Assembly: GCF_028583425.1 (NCBI RefSeq)
Contig: NC_072790.1
Span: 160,884,397 to 160,948,396 of the forward strand
DNA length: 64,000 nt
From: Eublepharis macularius
Taxonomy: Eukaryota > Chordata > Lepidosauria > Squamata > Eublepharidae
Reading direction: 5' to 3'
In this document: one piece after another, positions 54,280 to 64,000 of the stretch
Layout of the letters: the number at the start of each line of letters is the position of its first letter
How positions within the stretch are numbered: the first letter of the stretch is position 1
Position numbers and translations under genes: made by a program
Notes under the pieces: generated by a model
What the model saw: the letters and a program-made list of their open reading frames with translations, nothing else
Told to the model about the DNA's origin: nothing
Database searches by the model: none

Positions 54280-57176
54280 TTATGGAGTGCAAAATAATAT
54301 CTTGGAATGTAAATGGACTTAACTCGCCTAATAAGAGGAAAAATATCTTCCACTGGCTATTAAAACAAAAATGTGACATTGTATGTTTGCAAGAAACCCA
54401 TATTAAAAAGCAAGATATAAAGTATTTAAAGTTTGCAAAATTGGGAAGTGAATTTGTGGCTGCTTCAAAAAAAAGAAAAAAGGTGTAATGTTGTATATAA
54501 AAGAAGAATTACAGCCAAAATTAGTAGTGAGCGATGTGGAAGCCAGATATTTAGCAGTGGAAATTATGTGGAATTTAAAAAAGATGTTGGTGATTGGAAT
54601 ATATGCACCTAATGGAGGAAAAGAAAATTTTTTTGAGGACTTGGGAAAACAACTGGATGAACTATCTTATGATCAGATCATTTTAGCTGGAGACTTCAAT
54701 GGAGTTACCAACTTGGATGACGATAAGAAATCAGGAACTGCACAAAAGAAAAGAGGATTACTACCAAAGTCTTTTTTTGCAATAAAGGAACAAGAGACTT
54801 TAGAAGACATGTGGAGGAGACAGAACCCCAAAACTAGACAACATACATTTTATTCTGCAAGACATTTTACTTTATCACGAATTGACATGAGCTGGGCCTC
54901 CAAAGACTTAGCGTTATGGACTAAAGATGTGGAAATAATGCCTATGGTAGGCTCAGATCACAACCCAATTATGTGGAGATTTGGGAAAAGAAGTAAAAGA
55001 AAAGGATGGAGAATAAATGAAGATCTTTTGCATGAAGAAGAAAACATTGAGTTGTTACGAAGAGAGATCAGATTCTTTATACAACATAATATGAATAAGG
55101 AAGTTTCGACTAATAAGGTATGGGACACTTATAAAGCAGTGACTAGAGGCATACTAATGGATTTAAATGCAAGAGTTAGAAGGAAAAAAGAGGAGAAGAG
55201 GTTAGAGATTATGGAGAAAATAAAAGCCAAAGAGATTCAACTTAAGAAGAGACCGGGAAAAAAGAAGATATGTCAGGATATTAAAATCCTACAAGAACAA
55301 TTGACGGCAATGAATAACAAGGAATTGGAATGGAATCTTAAGAGAATGAACCAGAAGTCGTTTGAGGGTGCAAATAAGCCTGGGAAATATTTGGCGTGGC
55401 AATTGAAGAAAAGAAAAGAGAAGAGAATCATAAATAAAATTTGTGAGGAGAATAAGACATATTTGAAACAGGCAGCCATTAGTAGAGCTTTTTTAAATTT
55501 TATGCAAAGCTGTACCAAAAAAAGGAAGTGAATAAAGACTCTATAATGAGGTATTTGGAAAAGATGAAGCTCCCTGCAATTTCTGAAAGCTGGAGAGAAA
55601 AATTGAATAGGGAAGTGACGGAGGAGGAAATAAAAGAGGCAATTCAGTCAACAAAATTAGGAAAGGCACCAGGTCCGGATGGACTAACAGCTAAATTCTA
55701 TAAAGTAATGGCTAATGAACTGGCGCCTTTCCTGAAAGAAGTGATTAATGGAGTCATGAGAGATCAGAGGATCCCCGATACTTGGGGAGAAGCTAATATA
55801 TCATTGATTCCTAAGGAGGGACAGGATTTGACCAATGTTAAAAATTATAGACCAATTTCGTTGCTGAATAATGATTACAAAATCTTTGCGAAGATTTTGG
55901 CTGAGAGAATAAAAGGATGGATGTCTGAATATATTGCGGAGGAGCAAACTGGATTTTTGCCAAATAGACAAATCAAAGACAACTTAAGGACAGTTATAAA
56001 TGCTATTGAATACTATGACAAGCGTTGTGATAGAGAAGTTGGTTTCTTCTTCGCGGACGCTGAAAAAGCATTTGACAACTTGAACTGGGACTTTATGTTT
56101 GCCACTATGGAGAAGCTGCAAATGGGAGAAAAGTTCATACGAGCAGCGAAAGAAATTTATAGGGACCAGAGTGCAGCAATTGTGGTTAATGATGATGTGA
56201 CTAAAAAATTAACAAGAGGTAAAGTTACAAGACAGGGTTGCCCTTTGTCACCATTGTTGTTTATTTTGGTTTTGGAAATATTGATGATTCAGATACGGGA
56301 AGATGATGCAATCCGAGGAATAAAAATAAAAGAGTTTTCCTACAAGGTCAGAGCATTTGCAGATGATATAATGTTAATTGTGGATGACCCAATTGAGAAC
56401 ATGCCAAAGGTAATGGAGAAAATAAAGGAATTTGGAGATTTGGCAGGATTTTATGTAAACAAAAGGAAGTCAAAGATACTATGTAAGAATATGACTAAAC
56501 AGAAACAACAAGAACTAATGGAAATAACGGACTGTGAAGTAACAAATAAGGTGAAATATCTTGGTATTGAACTAACTGTGAAAAACATAGACTTATTTAA
56601 GAATAACTATGAGAAATTGTGGATACAAATAGAGCGAGACTCGATAAAATGGAATAAGTTGAATTTGTCATGGTTGGGAAGAATTGCAGCAGTAAAGATG
56701 AATGTATTGCCAAGAGTGATGTTCTTGTTACAAACAATTCCAATTATCCGAGACTCCAAACAATTCGAAAAATGGCAAAGGAAAATATCGGACTTTGTGT
56801 GGGCAGGCAAGAAACCTCGTGTGAAAATGAAAGTATTGCAGGACGCTAAAGAGAGAGGTGGAATGCAGCTGCCCAATCTAAGACTATATCACAAAGCAAT
56901 ATGTTTGGCATGGATAAAAGAATGGATGACGTTGAAAAACCGCAAGTTATTGGCTTTTATTATACAAAAAAACATTTGGATGGCATGCATATTTGTGGTA
57001 CGATAAAGTAAAAGCAGACTCTATGTTTATACACCACTATATCCTGAGAAGCCTCTTCACAATTTGGAAGAAGTATAAAAATTACCTACAAGATGGAATT
57101 CCTTCTTGGGTGGTTCCGTATGAAGTAATAGATCCGAGAGCTGTTGATAATGAGCAGCAATGTTTAACCTATAAGG
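54276..57176 (+). pseudogene. L1 ORF2: endonuclease and reverse transcriptase, three frame changes, 3' truncated
   Basis: Segment 1 (54276-54488) has the APE endonuclease start SWNVNGLNS (N11) and CLQETHI (E40). Segment 2 (54488-55531) has AGDFNGVTN, SRIDMSW and GSDHNPI, completing the nuclease. Segment 3 (55528-57006) has APGPDGL, SLIPKEG and NYRPISLLN, motif A FADAEKAFD (about 56047-56076), motif B RQGCPLSP (about 56230-56252) and motif C FADD (about 56353-56367). Segment 4 (56993-57176) carries HAYLWYDKVK and ends abruptly. All catalytic residues seen are kept. The frame changes fall in A-runs (near 54476-54485, 55505 and 56968). The Cys-rich C-terminal region is absent. Confidence 0.92.
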
Positions 57177-57194
57177 AGAAACCAAGCCTGGAAT

Positions 57195-58900
57195 ATTAGC
57201 TAATGGTTGCATAGCAACAGACACAGATTTTTTAAAAACTTCCCAGTGTCTTTTTTTTTAGATTTCAGATTTTTCTATAAACCTAAGGCCTTTTTTAGGT
57301 GTATAAGAAAATCTGTCTTCTCTGTTCATGGCTCCAGTCCTTGATTTAAGTATCTTCAGATCAAGGCCACTTGGCTATTAGCATATAAGATTCTCTACAG
57401 GTAAGCCACAAACCATTTCCTGAAGTTCTGAAAGTGTTCTAAACTAGCACTAGAATTATGATTGCTTAGTGTTCCTCATAGTGTGCCCACACCAGGAATC
57501 CTCTAGTGGTGGGAGTCTATGCATGTTGTTGACCTTAACCTTTTGGTCAAACCAGCATTAATATGCAAGAGAGGAATCTTGCGTATTTTGGACTGGAAAG
57601 GTATCCCCAAATGAAGAGATCAAAGGATGTAACACAAACCAAGTCATGAATTTACTAGATTTATTCAGATCAACTTGCACAGGTTACAGAGAAAACTTTC
57701 AAAAATCATGTTGCAAGGTTCTAACAAGCCAGACTATAATGTTATATGGAGAAAGAGGCAACATAACTAAAAAGATGCTCAGTAAGAGACAATAAATCAT
57801 AATGAGTTATCTTATCAATCCAAAGATGTTCCAATGAGTCTATATTGGTGGGGAGAGGGAGAGCTTCACTTTTCTTCTGGGTCTGAAAAGGAAAGGGGAA
57901 GAAGGAGGAAGGCAGTTGTATTCCTTCCTCCCTTCTTCTGATTCTGCCATCTGCAAGATTCAATTTTATACCCTTTTTTGAGTAGTTTCTCCCCTCTCTT
58001 CCATAAGATCTCTTGGAGTCATCTCTGGCAAGGAAACCACCTAAAAATCATAAAGTCTGCAAAATAGCTGGGTCACCTCAACTCCCCAATATTTACCATC
58101 ATTGCTCAAATTATGACAACATGCATCAACAAAAATCCCCTAGGTTATTCTGACCCATTCTAATCATACTCATTGCTCCATGCAATTGTTCAAAGGTTCA
58201 TTCAGAGTCCATTTTGTTTGGTTCAGTGTGTCCTAAATTCCTTATAACTATGTGATTGCAGCCGTGTATATGAGGATATATTGTATGATTACTAGGTTAT
58301 TCTATGTGCTTTATCTCTAGTAGCCTATGTGAATATATGCATGCATGTACTATGTGTTGTTTAGCAAAAGCAATCATATGGTGTGCTGTCAACAGAATGA
58401 TAGTGTATAATATGATTTGATACAGGCCTAATTATTTCATTCTAGACAGATCCTAGTGACTCTCACTGACAAAAGGGATAGTTTTTCAGAGAAAGAGGAA
58501 CTTCAGCTCACGTTATCAAAAGAACTAATTCCTCTATCTGTTTCCTTCTTTCTGTGTGCAAGTTCTTATAAGAAACAGGTGGCTTAGTACAGCAATCACT
58601 AATTTAAATGGTTTAAATCTTAAGAGTCACAGGAAAGAAAAGGCATTTTAAATTTGCGGCTTGACATTCTCACCCTTCCTTGCTAGCCGCTGTAATATGT
58701 CCAAAACCGTCTTTGGACAGCTGACAAGACACAGTGACTTCTCAACTGTTTGCCCACTTCTGTCCACAGGCCATAAGCAAACAGTACACTACCTGTTTCC
58801 TGACCAAAGGGCACAGCATTTCAGATCAGTGAAAGGGAAAAACACATCTTGTGTCTGAGACATGATGCCTGATTAAAACGGCAGTTTTCTTAAACAAAAT
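57195..58900. other. No recognisable gene
   Basis: 57195-57360 looks like the continuation of a dispersed repeat also seen at 13500-13570 ('acagaaaccaag', 'gcatagcaacag'). The rest is AT-rich and anonymous. Confidence 0.45.
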
Positions 58901-58939
58901 GGCTTCAGATTAACATGGTTAGGCCCTATTACACAGGAA

Positions 58940-59880
58940 TATAACAATGTCAGGGCTTGCCACAGGTGCCACTAGGCAGGGTGCCAGCATGCCTGGCTCT
59001 AACTTCAAAGGGGTGTCAGGGATACTGCAGGACCCTGCTCTGTGGAAGGAGGGACAGTATACCTCACCCAGACTCCCTCTCAGTCCACTCGCTGGCCTGC
59101 TCAACCTGCTCCTGTCATCCCTCTTAGCCTCCTCCATCTCCTCCTTCATCAACTTGCCTCCTTGCACTCTCTCACTCCTCTCCACTCCATCACTCCTACA
59201 CAACCCACCACGATCACTCTCCTGAGCCAGATTTTATAGGGTTTTCTTTAGCAGCCTCCACCCTTCCTTCTAAGGGCCTTCCCTCTCCTGATGCTGCCCA
59301 GCTGTGTCTGCCCTCAGGTATTCCTTCCCTTTCACCAACTCCTCCTGGCCTCCCTTGCCTCTCTAGCAGGGCAACATTAAATATGAATGTATCCCAGCTG
59401 AGAATTCCCCCAGGTGTGCCTCCTTTTCTTCCTTCTCCCTTCACCCTCAGCCTTTCCTGCAGGACAGGGCTGGCAAGGCCTTTCCAGGTGCCGCGCCTTG
59501 GCTGTCTCTGCCTCTGCTCATGAGGAGCCACCCCGGCCGGCAACTGAGCTGCCTGTCCATTGGGGCTGGGCGTGGCTGTGCTTCCCTGGCCTTGCTCATG
59601 AGGTGCCACCCCGGCCGGTGTCTGGGCTGCCTGTCCCTTGTTGTTGGGCATGGCTGCCCACCCTTGGCTGGCTTCCCCCTCTGGCTCTCCCCCCCTTGCA
59701 CTTGCTACTGGCTGTGCTGCCTTTCCTGGAGCCTCTGGGTGCCCTGAATCTACTACCGGGGTCCCGGGACTGCTCAACCCTGGACAACTGTCTGTTGAGG
59801 CAGCTGGGCAGTTGTCTTCTGGGGGTTTCCCCAAGATACAAAGGGAAAACTCCCAGGAACCCCTCAACTATATACTATAT
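58940..59880. other. GC-rich block with a 217-codon minus-strand frame
   Basis: The minus-strand frame 59214-59867 is Gly/Pro/Ala/Gln-rich and holds a twofold repeat (AAQ-x-PAGVAPHEQ), matching a tandem duplication of about 75 bp at 59520-59660 in the DNA. No domain is recognisable. Given the composition and the lack of neighbours, a chance ORF in a GC-rich repeat is more likely than a gene. Confidence 0.35.
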
Positions 59881-59889
59881 ATATCAAAA

Positions 59890-60820
59890 ATTTAATTACA
59901 CTATCATGATCCAAATACAAAGATATACACAATTTCATACAATGTTACAATATTACAAAGACTCATTCCATAAATACAGTCACATATTATACATTTACAA
60001 GGTGCTGTAATAGGCAGAAGCCAATTCTGTTGCACAGTTAAATCCTTTCATATGCCAATGGCTTGAAAGGAAACAAATCACTATAGTCAAAAGAGGTGTG
60101 AATTCCAAATAGCTGCAAATTTCATAGTAGAAAATCTAGATGGCAAATTCCGGAGTACACCATCCGGGTCCCTCCCCGGTTCTCCTGGTTGTTGGCAACG
60201 AGCCCGCCAGCTAAAACTGCTCGTTTTGGATTCCCTTCTTCTCAGCCTCCTTTATATACATAACATAACATCCGAAGTCACAGTCTCCAACTTAATGTGC
60301 TCACAGCAAGGCTTTCTCCTTCCAATCAGTGATAATACACAGCAGGTCATTATCACTGTGTATTGAAATTCATTCATTTTTTCCATTCTTATGATTTTTG
60401 TGGTCATTACTTTCAACAGGGAAGGGGAGGTGGAAAATTGGGGGCTCTGGGGCAGCATCAAAACCACACAAAACACAGTCTTCCCTCTAAAGAACTCCTA
60501 CATTTCAAGAAGATTGAACAAAGGGGGGTGATTTTACAGACTCCCAAAGTAGGTTCTTCTCAGTGCAACTGAACTAAGTTCTCTCTACTAATTTCTAAAA
60601 TAGCCGTTAAGCAGAAGCTAGCAGGAGAGCTCCAGCCAGCCACTAGCATTTAAAAAATCCCAATCCCATCTGTGTTCATTTCATTTCCTTACCTTCGACA
60701 ATATAATTTCCTTATCGTGATTAACAAATATTTTACCTTTCCATCGAAAACACTGAATTTTCCTTCCTTATTGTGCTTTGTGTTTGTTTCCTTTCAGAAA
60801 GTGGAAGGCTTCCTTTGCAG
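59890..60820. other. No recognisable gene or repeat
   Basis: AT-rich at left, mixed at right. Short ORFs only. Confidence 0.45.
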
Positions 60821-60829
60821 ACCCCTTTG

Positions 60830-61180
60830 CCTAGCCACCATTGCAATTTCATTATTCCCTATGGCGGACTTCAGGGGGAGGGGCTACAGTAATTGGTTTT
60901 TAACTAAATGTCTCCAAAATTTCAGAACAGTGTCTTCTGCCTGTCCTTCAATGAGCCTCCAAGTTTCAAGGAAATTGGGCAAACCATTTGAATCCTATGG
61001 GCCTCTGAGCAAGCCCCCCCCCAGCCATCATTGCAGGTTCATTATTCCCTATGGGGGACTGGGAGCGGTGGCGGAGTCATCAATTTTCAACTGAATGTCA
61101 CCAAAATTGCAATGGATTGTCTTCTATCTGTCCCTGAAAGAACCCCAACTTTCAAGCAAATTGGTGAAAGGTTTAGGGAA
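60830..61180. repeat. Two-copy tandem repeat, unit about 190 bp
   Basis: 60833-61010 and 61022-61180 share 'agccaccattgcaatttcattattccctatgg', 'aactaaatgtctccaaaatt', 'gtcttctgcctgtcc' and 'caagtttcaaggaaattgg' in the same order, with many substitutions. Confidence 0.75.
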
Positions 61181-61189
61181 TCAATACAG

Positions 61190-62270
61190 ATTCAAAGTGA
61201 AATGCCAGCTTATGCTGCACTGCTGGTAAATGCCAGAACTTGGGGGGATGGACCATGGATTTTTTAGGGTGGTGTTTTTTAACTACTAAGCAGCCAGGAG
61301 AAGTGTTCTTGTTCCAGAGAGTCACAAGTAAGACCTAGAAAGAGTTACTTTCATTATTTTTATGGCTTATTATTTTTATTATACACACCTCTAATATTAA
61401 CTGTATCATCTTTTGTAACTCTACCATATTTCTTACTGTCAGTAGAGGGAAAGCAAGATGAATAAGGACAGTAGAAAGAGCAGTGCATGAAGAACTAGTG
61501 TAGAAGCTGAGTCAATTGATTCCACACACAATTGATGCAAAATATTTTTCAGAAATCTGTTTCAGCTATTGGTTTGATTAAAAAAGAATATGTGGTGCTG
61601 AAAGAAAGCTGGGAAATTGCTTAGAGGCAGCAACAAAATTATCTGTTCGTCATATAATATATTACTTCTCTTCCCACTTCTTTAAGTAGAACTAGTACAC
61701 TAGGTCTAGAGCTGGCATAATTAAGTTTGCTTGTGCCCAATATTTTGTAAATTGCTTCCAATTACACACTTTTTGAAGAAACTTAAACATTTCTTTGTTT
61801 TCTGGAAGGTCATCCACTTGCGCTTGTCAACTACTTTGCTAGCAAATAACTCTGCTACTAGTACCTGATCATGTTTCATGATATGTTAAGTAAATCAAGT
61901 GCTTCTTATTTTGTCAGGGCTTGTTGACTCTCCTTCAACTTTGATCCACAATTTGAATATGTAAACAAGCCCTTTGAAGGCGGGAGAGAATCTCCAAGTC
62001 CTTTGTCTGCAATGGATGAAGTGCTGCTATCTTCTTATTTATCTTCCTATTCTGCAAAGGAAGATAAAAAATCCCAGTAATTATGGATGTGAGGAGCATC
62101 TGAAAGACAGAGAATATAGAGACATTCTAAAATATTCAGGGAGTTCTCTGAACAGGGAATTTGGGGGAAAGGTTAGCTTTAGGAGAGAGATGCTGCATGA
62201 CAATGGAGAGGGTTCCAACTAGTTCTTTAATGTTTGCAGTGGGTCTCTTGCAGGAAGGCAGAGGAGGAAT
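61190..62270. other. No recognisable gene or repeat
   Basis: Anonymous AT-rich sequence. Confidence 0.45.
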
Positions 62271-62284
62271 ACTCACTGTAGCGT

Positions 62285-62470
62285 CTGAAAATATAAACAA
62301 GAACAGCCAATCTGGAATAGACCAATGGTCCATCTAGGAACATCTTGTTTCCTGCAGTGATTGACCAGAAGACCTGAAAGGCCCCCAAACCAGATACAGA
62401 AACCTGTGCCTCCCCCTGCTGCTGACCCCTAGGAAACCACACAAGACAGAGCTCCAGAAGCTTTGATTTG
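62285..62470. repeat. Dispersed repeat ('tagaccaatggtccatcta' type)
   Basis: 'ccaatctggaatagaccaatggtccatcta' and 'cttgtttcctgcagtga' follow the layout of an old, widely dispersed reptile repeat that I know by pattern. Class unassigned. Confidence 0.45.
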
Positions 62471-62954
62471 GTGTCACGAGTGCACACACCCATGCCATTT
62501 GTGTATTCACTGTAGAACTGTATTGATCTCTCTGTTCTAATGTATTGGCCTCATGCCATGAGCATATAGTTGTGCTTTGTAATGTAGCCACATAGTCATG
62601 CCATTCTTGCCTGCCTGAAACTGAAAGTTTTCACAGAACAAGTAACCAGCCTGTTATCTCTGAAAGTATGGTGCACTGACTTTGCAGCTGGGACCAGAAA
62701 TGTAACCGTTTCTCAGGGGAGAGAGACAGACTTTGATTGCTTTGTAATCTTCTGCCGTTTCTATCCAGACTAAGCTATTGTGTTCTCATGCAACTTCTGA
62801 GGGTTTTGCGCCTAAATGCAATCTGCTCTAAGGGGGGGGGGGATAGTACTCCCTATATCAATAGTGCCTTTGTCTCATTGTTTCGACAAGAGACCTCCTC
62901 AGGGGTGGAAACACATCTCACCAATGAAACATCCTAGATAGTCTTTTTGGCAAG

Positions 62955-63021
62955 TCAAACATGGAAAATCAACAAGAAGAAATGCCATTCACATTTCTTC
63001 TTGTTGACTTTCCATGTTTGG
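62955..63021. repeat. Short near-perfect hairpin
   Basis: 62955-62984 and 62992-63021 are inverted copies (about 30 bp each) with a 7-base loop. It may be the junction of inverted arms of another PLE, since the right side ('gttgttgacttttcttttcactg' near 63290) is PLE-like, but no ORF or target duplication was found. Confidence 0.65.
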
Positions 63022-63099
63022 CAATACTACCGGCCCTGGTTGTAGGGCAGCCAGGCACATCTTCTGGACATTCTGCTTTTTGCAACATTCTTCACATCT

Positions 63100-63780
63100 G
63101 CTTAAGAGAACGGAAGAATTATTATTGGCTTTACTACATTTATTTACCTTATTGACTTCCTTTTGGACTGATCTTTATTCAGAACCAGTTCTTTTGGTGG
63201 ACTTTAACTGCACGTTTGCACTCTCAGTGCTTTGGAACAGAGCTTACTTTGTGTGAATGTATGCTTTGACTATGTTTGGATTATGTTGTTGACTTTTCTT
63301 TTCACTGTACTTAAATACATTACTATTAAGTAGTTTTGCGTGTTTGATTGGTAATTTTATTATTTTTCCTCCACATACAGTTTGTTCTGTTATTTCGGCT
63401 CAGTTTCCTGGGCTTAATTGACAGGCAGGGTTGTGAAAATAAACCCAAAGCCTGTCTCTAATGATAGAAGATGCACAAACTACTTGTGCTAAGGGGAATA
63501 TCAGAGGATTTTTGAGCTCCTTTAATTAGGGCTTAATGATCTTCTATGTCTTCAGTCACAGCAACATCAAAGCAGGAACAGCATCAAGACCAGCTGAAAA
63601 ATTCAGTAAGTTCACCATGTAAATATCTCTCTACATTATTTTCTCGTCTCTGGATGCAATCAAGAATTATTTTGACCTCTTCTTTTCTCCTACAAGAAAC
63701 TAAAAATCAGCTACATTTTTCTATCTTATTTTATTTTTCTGAATGAAGACAGCTAGCAAAATCTGTAGCTCTTCAATGAA
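63100..63780. other. No recognisable gene
   Basis: AT-rich; weak resemblance to PLE 3' regions up to about 63400. Confidence 0.35.
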
Positions 63781-63799
63781 AAAAGTCAGACTCACTATC

Positions 63800-64000
63800 A
63801 CCTAACTACGACTGGTTCCAGTATAGACAGATCAGAGACTTATATAATTCGGACTCTGTAAAGGGAGGTATACGAATAGAGAATTCGGAACTAGAGCAGA
63901 CCCTTCTTAAAGAAGATAAGAAAAGAATATCCAAGGTATACCAAGTACTGTTGAAGTGGTATACCGAGGATGAGATAGTTAAAACACAAATGGTGAAATG
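63800..64000 (+). pseudogene. L1 ORF2 C-terminal fragment, runs off the window
   Basis: From 63807 to the edge, one open frame reads YDWFQYRQIRDLYNSD, GGIRIENSELEQTLL and ISKVYQVLLKWYTEDE, the segment downstream of the RT in lizard-type L1 ORF2. It represents the part that the 52.6-kb L1 has lost, so it is a separate copy. 5' truncated at about 63790; the 3' end is outside. Confidence 0.8.

Larger units (their letters stand above)
52564..57176 (+). mobile_element. L1 retrotransposon with 5' UTR, 3' truncated
   Basis: Bounded by the perfect 18-bp repeat 'agaaaccaagcctggaat' (52546-52563, 57177-57194). It starts with 'gacttccgg' like full-length L1s, has about 885 bp of 5' UTR, intact ORF1 and most of ORF2. 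It ends inside ORF2 with no 3' UTR and no poly(A). Confidence 0.92.

Noticed and set aside
53418-54353. 311-codon minus-strand ORF
   Set aside because: Antisense of the intact L1 ORF1; no domain features of its own.
59214-59867. 217-codon minus-strand ORF as a host gene
   Set aside because: Composition is Pro/Gly/Ala/Gln-biased, it contains a tandem repeat, and no domain, exon structure or neighbour supports it.

Overview
This window looks like repeat-rich, non-coding nuclear DNA from a squamate reptile (lizard or gecko type). The evidence is the mix of repeats: tRNA-derived SINEs with an MIR/L2-like tail, a 5S rRNA-derived SINE, CR1 and L2 LINEs, a lizard-type L1, many Penelope-like elements (PLEs), a Ty1/copia element, a DIRS/Ngaro-type tyrosine-recombinase retrotransposon with an SGNH hydrolase, hAT and PIF/Harbinger relics and long microsatellites. 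I found no convincing host protein-coding gene. The species cannot be fixed from sequence alone.

Layout. 0-3.6 kb: a minus-strand Ngaro-type fragment (tyrosine recombinase plus hydrolase), a pyrimidine-rich repeat, a 311-bp PLE foldback with two hammerhead-like motifs, and two SINEs. 5.4-5.8 kb: a PLE fragment whose hammerhead-like motif is split by a foldback MITE. 6.5-8.6 kb: an old CR1 interrupted by an L2-type LINE and an AAAC microsatellite. 12-14.2 kb: SINEs, a CA repeat and a 781-bp hAT-type element. 15.5-18.3 kb: a PLE with an intact endonuclease-bearing ORF between 855-bp inverted arms. 22.2-23.5 kb: a PLE foldback. 26.4-31.98 kb: a hAT-type element, a long PLE ORF (RT plus GIY-YIG) with its 3' hammerhead motif, a SINE and two more hAT-type elements. 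33.9-36.4 kb: PLE RT remnant, two PLE foldbacks and a minisatellite. 37.9-39.2 kb: a tandem segmental duplication. 41.3-42.5 kb: a 5S SINE and a hAT-type element. 43.4-44.5 kb: a PLE endonuclease fragment. 45.8-51.2 kb: a Ty1/copia element (two LTRs, PBS, 5-bp target duplication) inserted in a Harbinger transposase relic, with a hAT MITE in its 3' LTR. 51.2-52.5 kb: another PLE. 52.56-57.18 kb: an L1 with intact ORF1 and a frameshifted ORF2, missing its 3' end yet flanked by an 18-bp target duplication. 57.2-64 kb: mostly anonymous sequence, with an L1 ORF2 fragment running off the right edge.

The most notable pattern is shared by six PLE copies. Each is a foldback with inverted termini, one side carries a 36-43-nt non-palindromic 'tail', and each is bounded by a 13-17-bp target duplication. 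Hammerhead-like CTGANGA...GAAA motifs, several decayed, lie in them. The coding features are mobile-element genes, most of them broken; they do not form a host pathway or operon.
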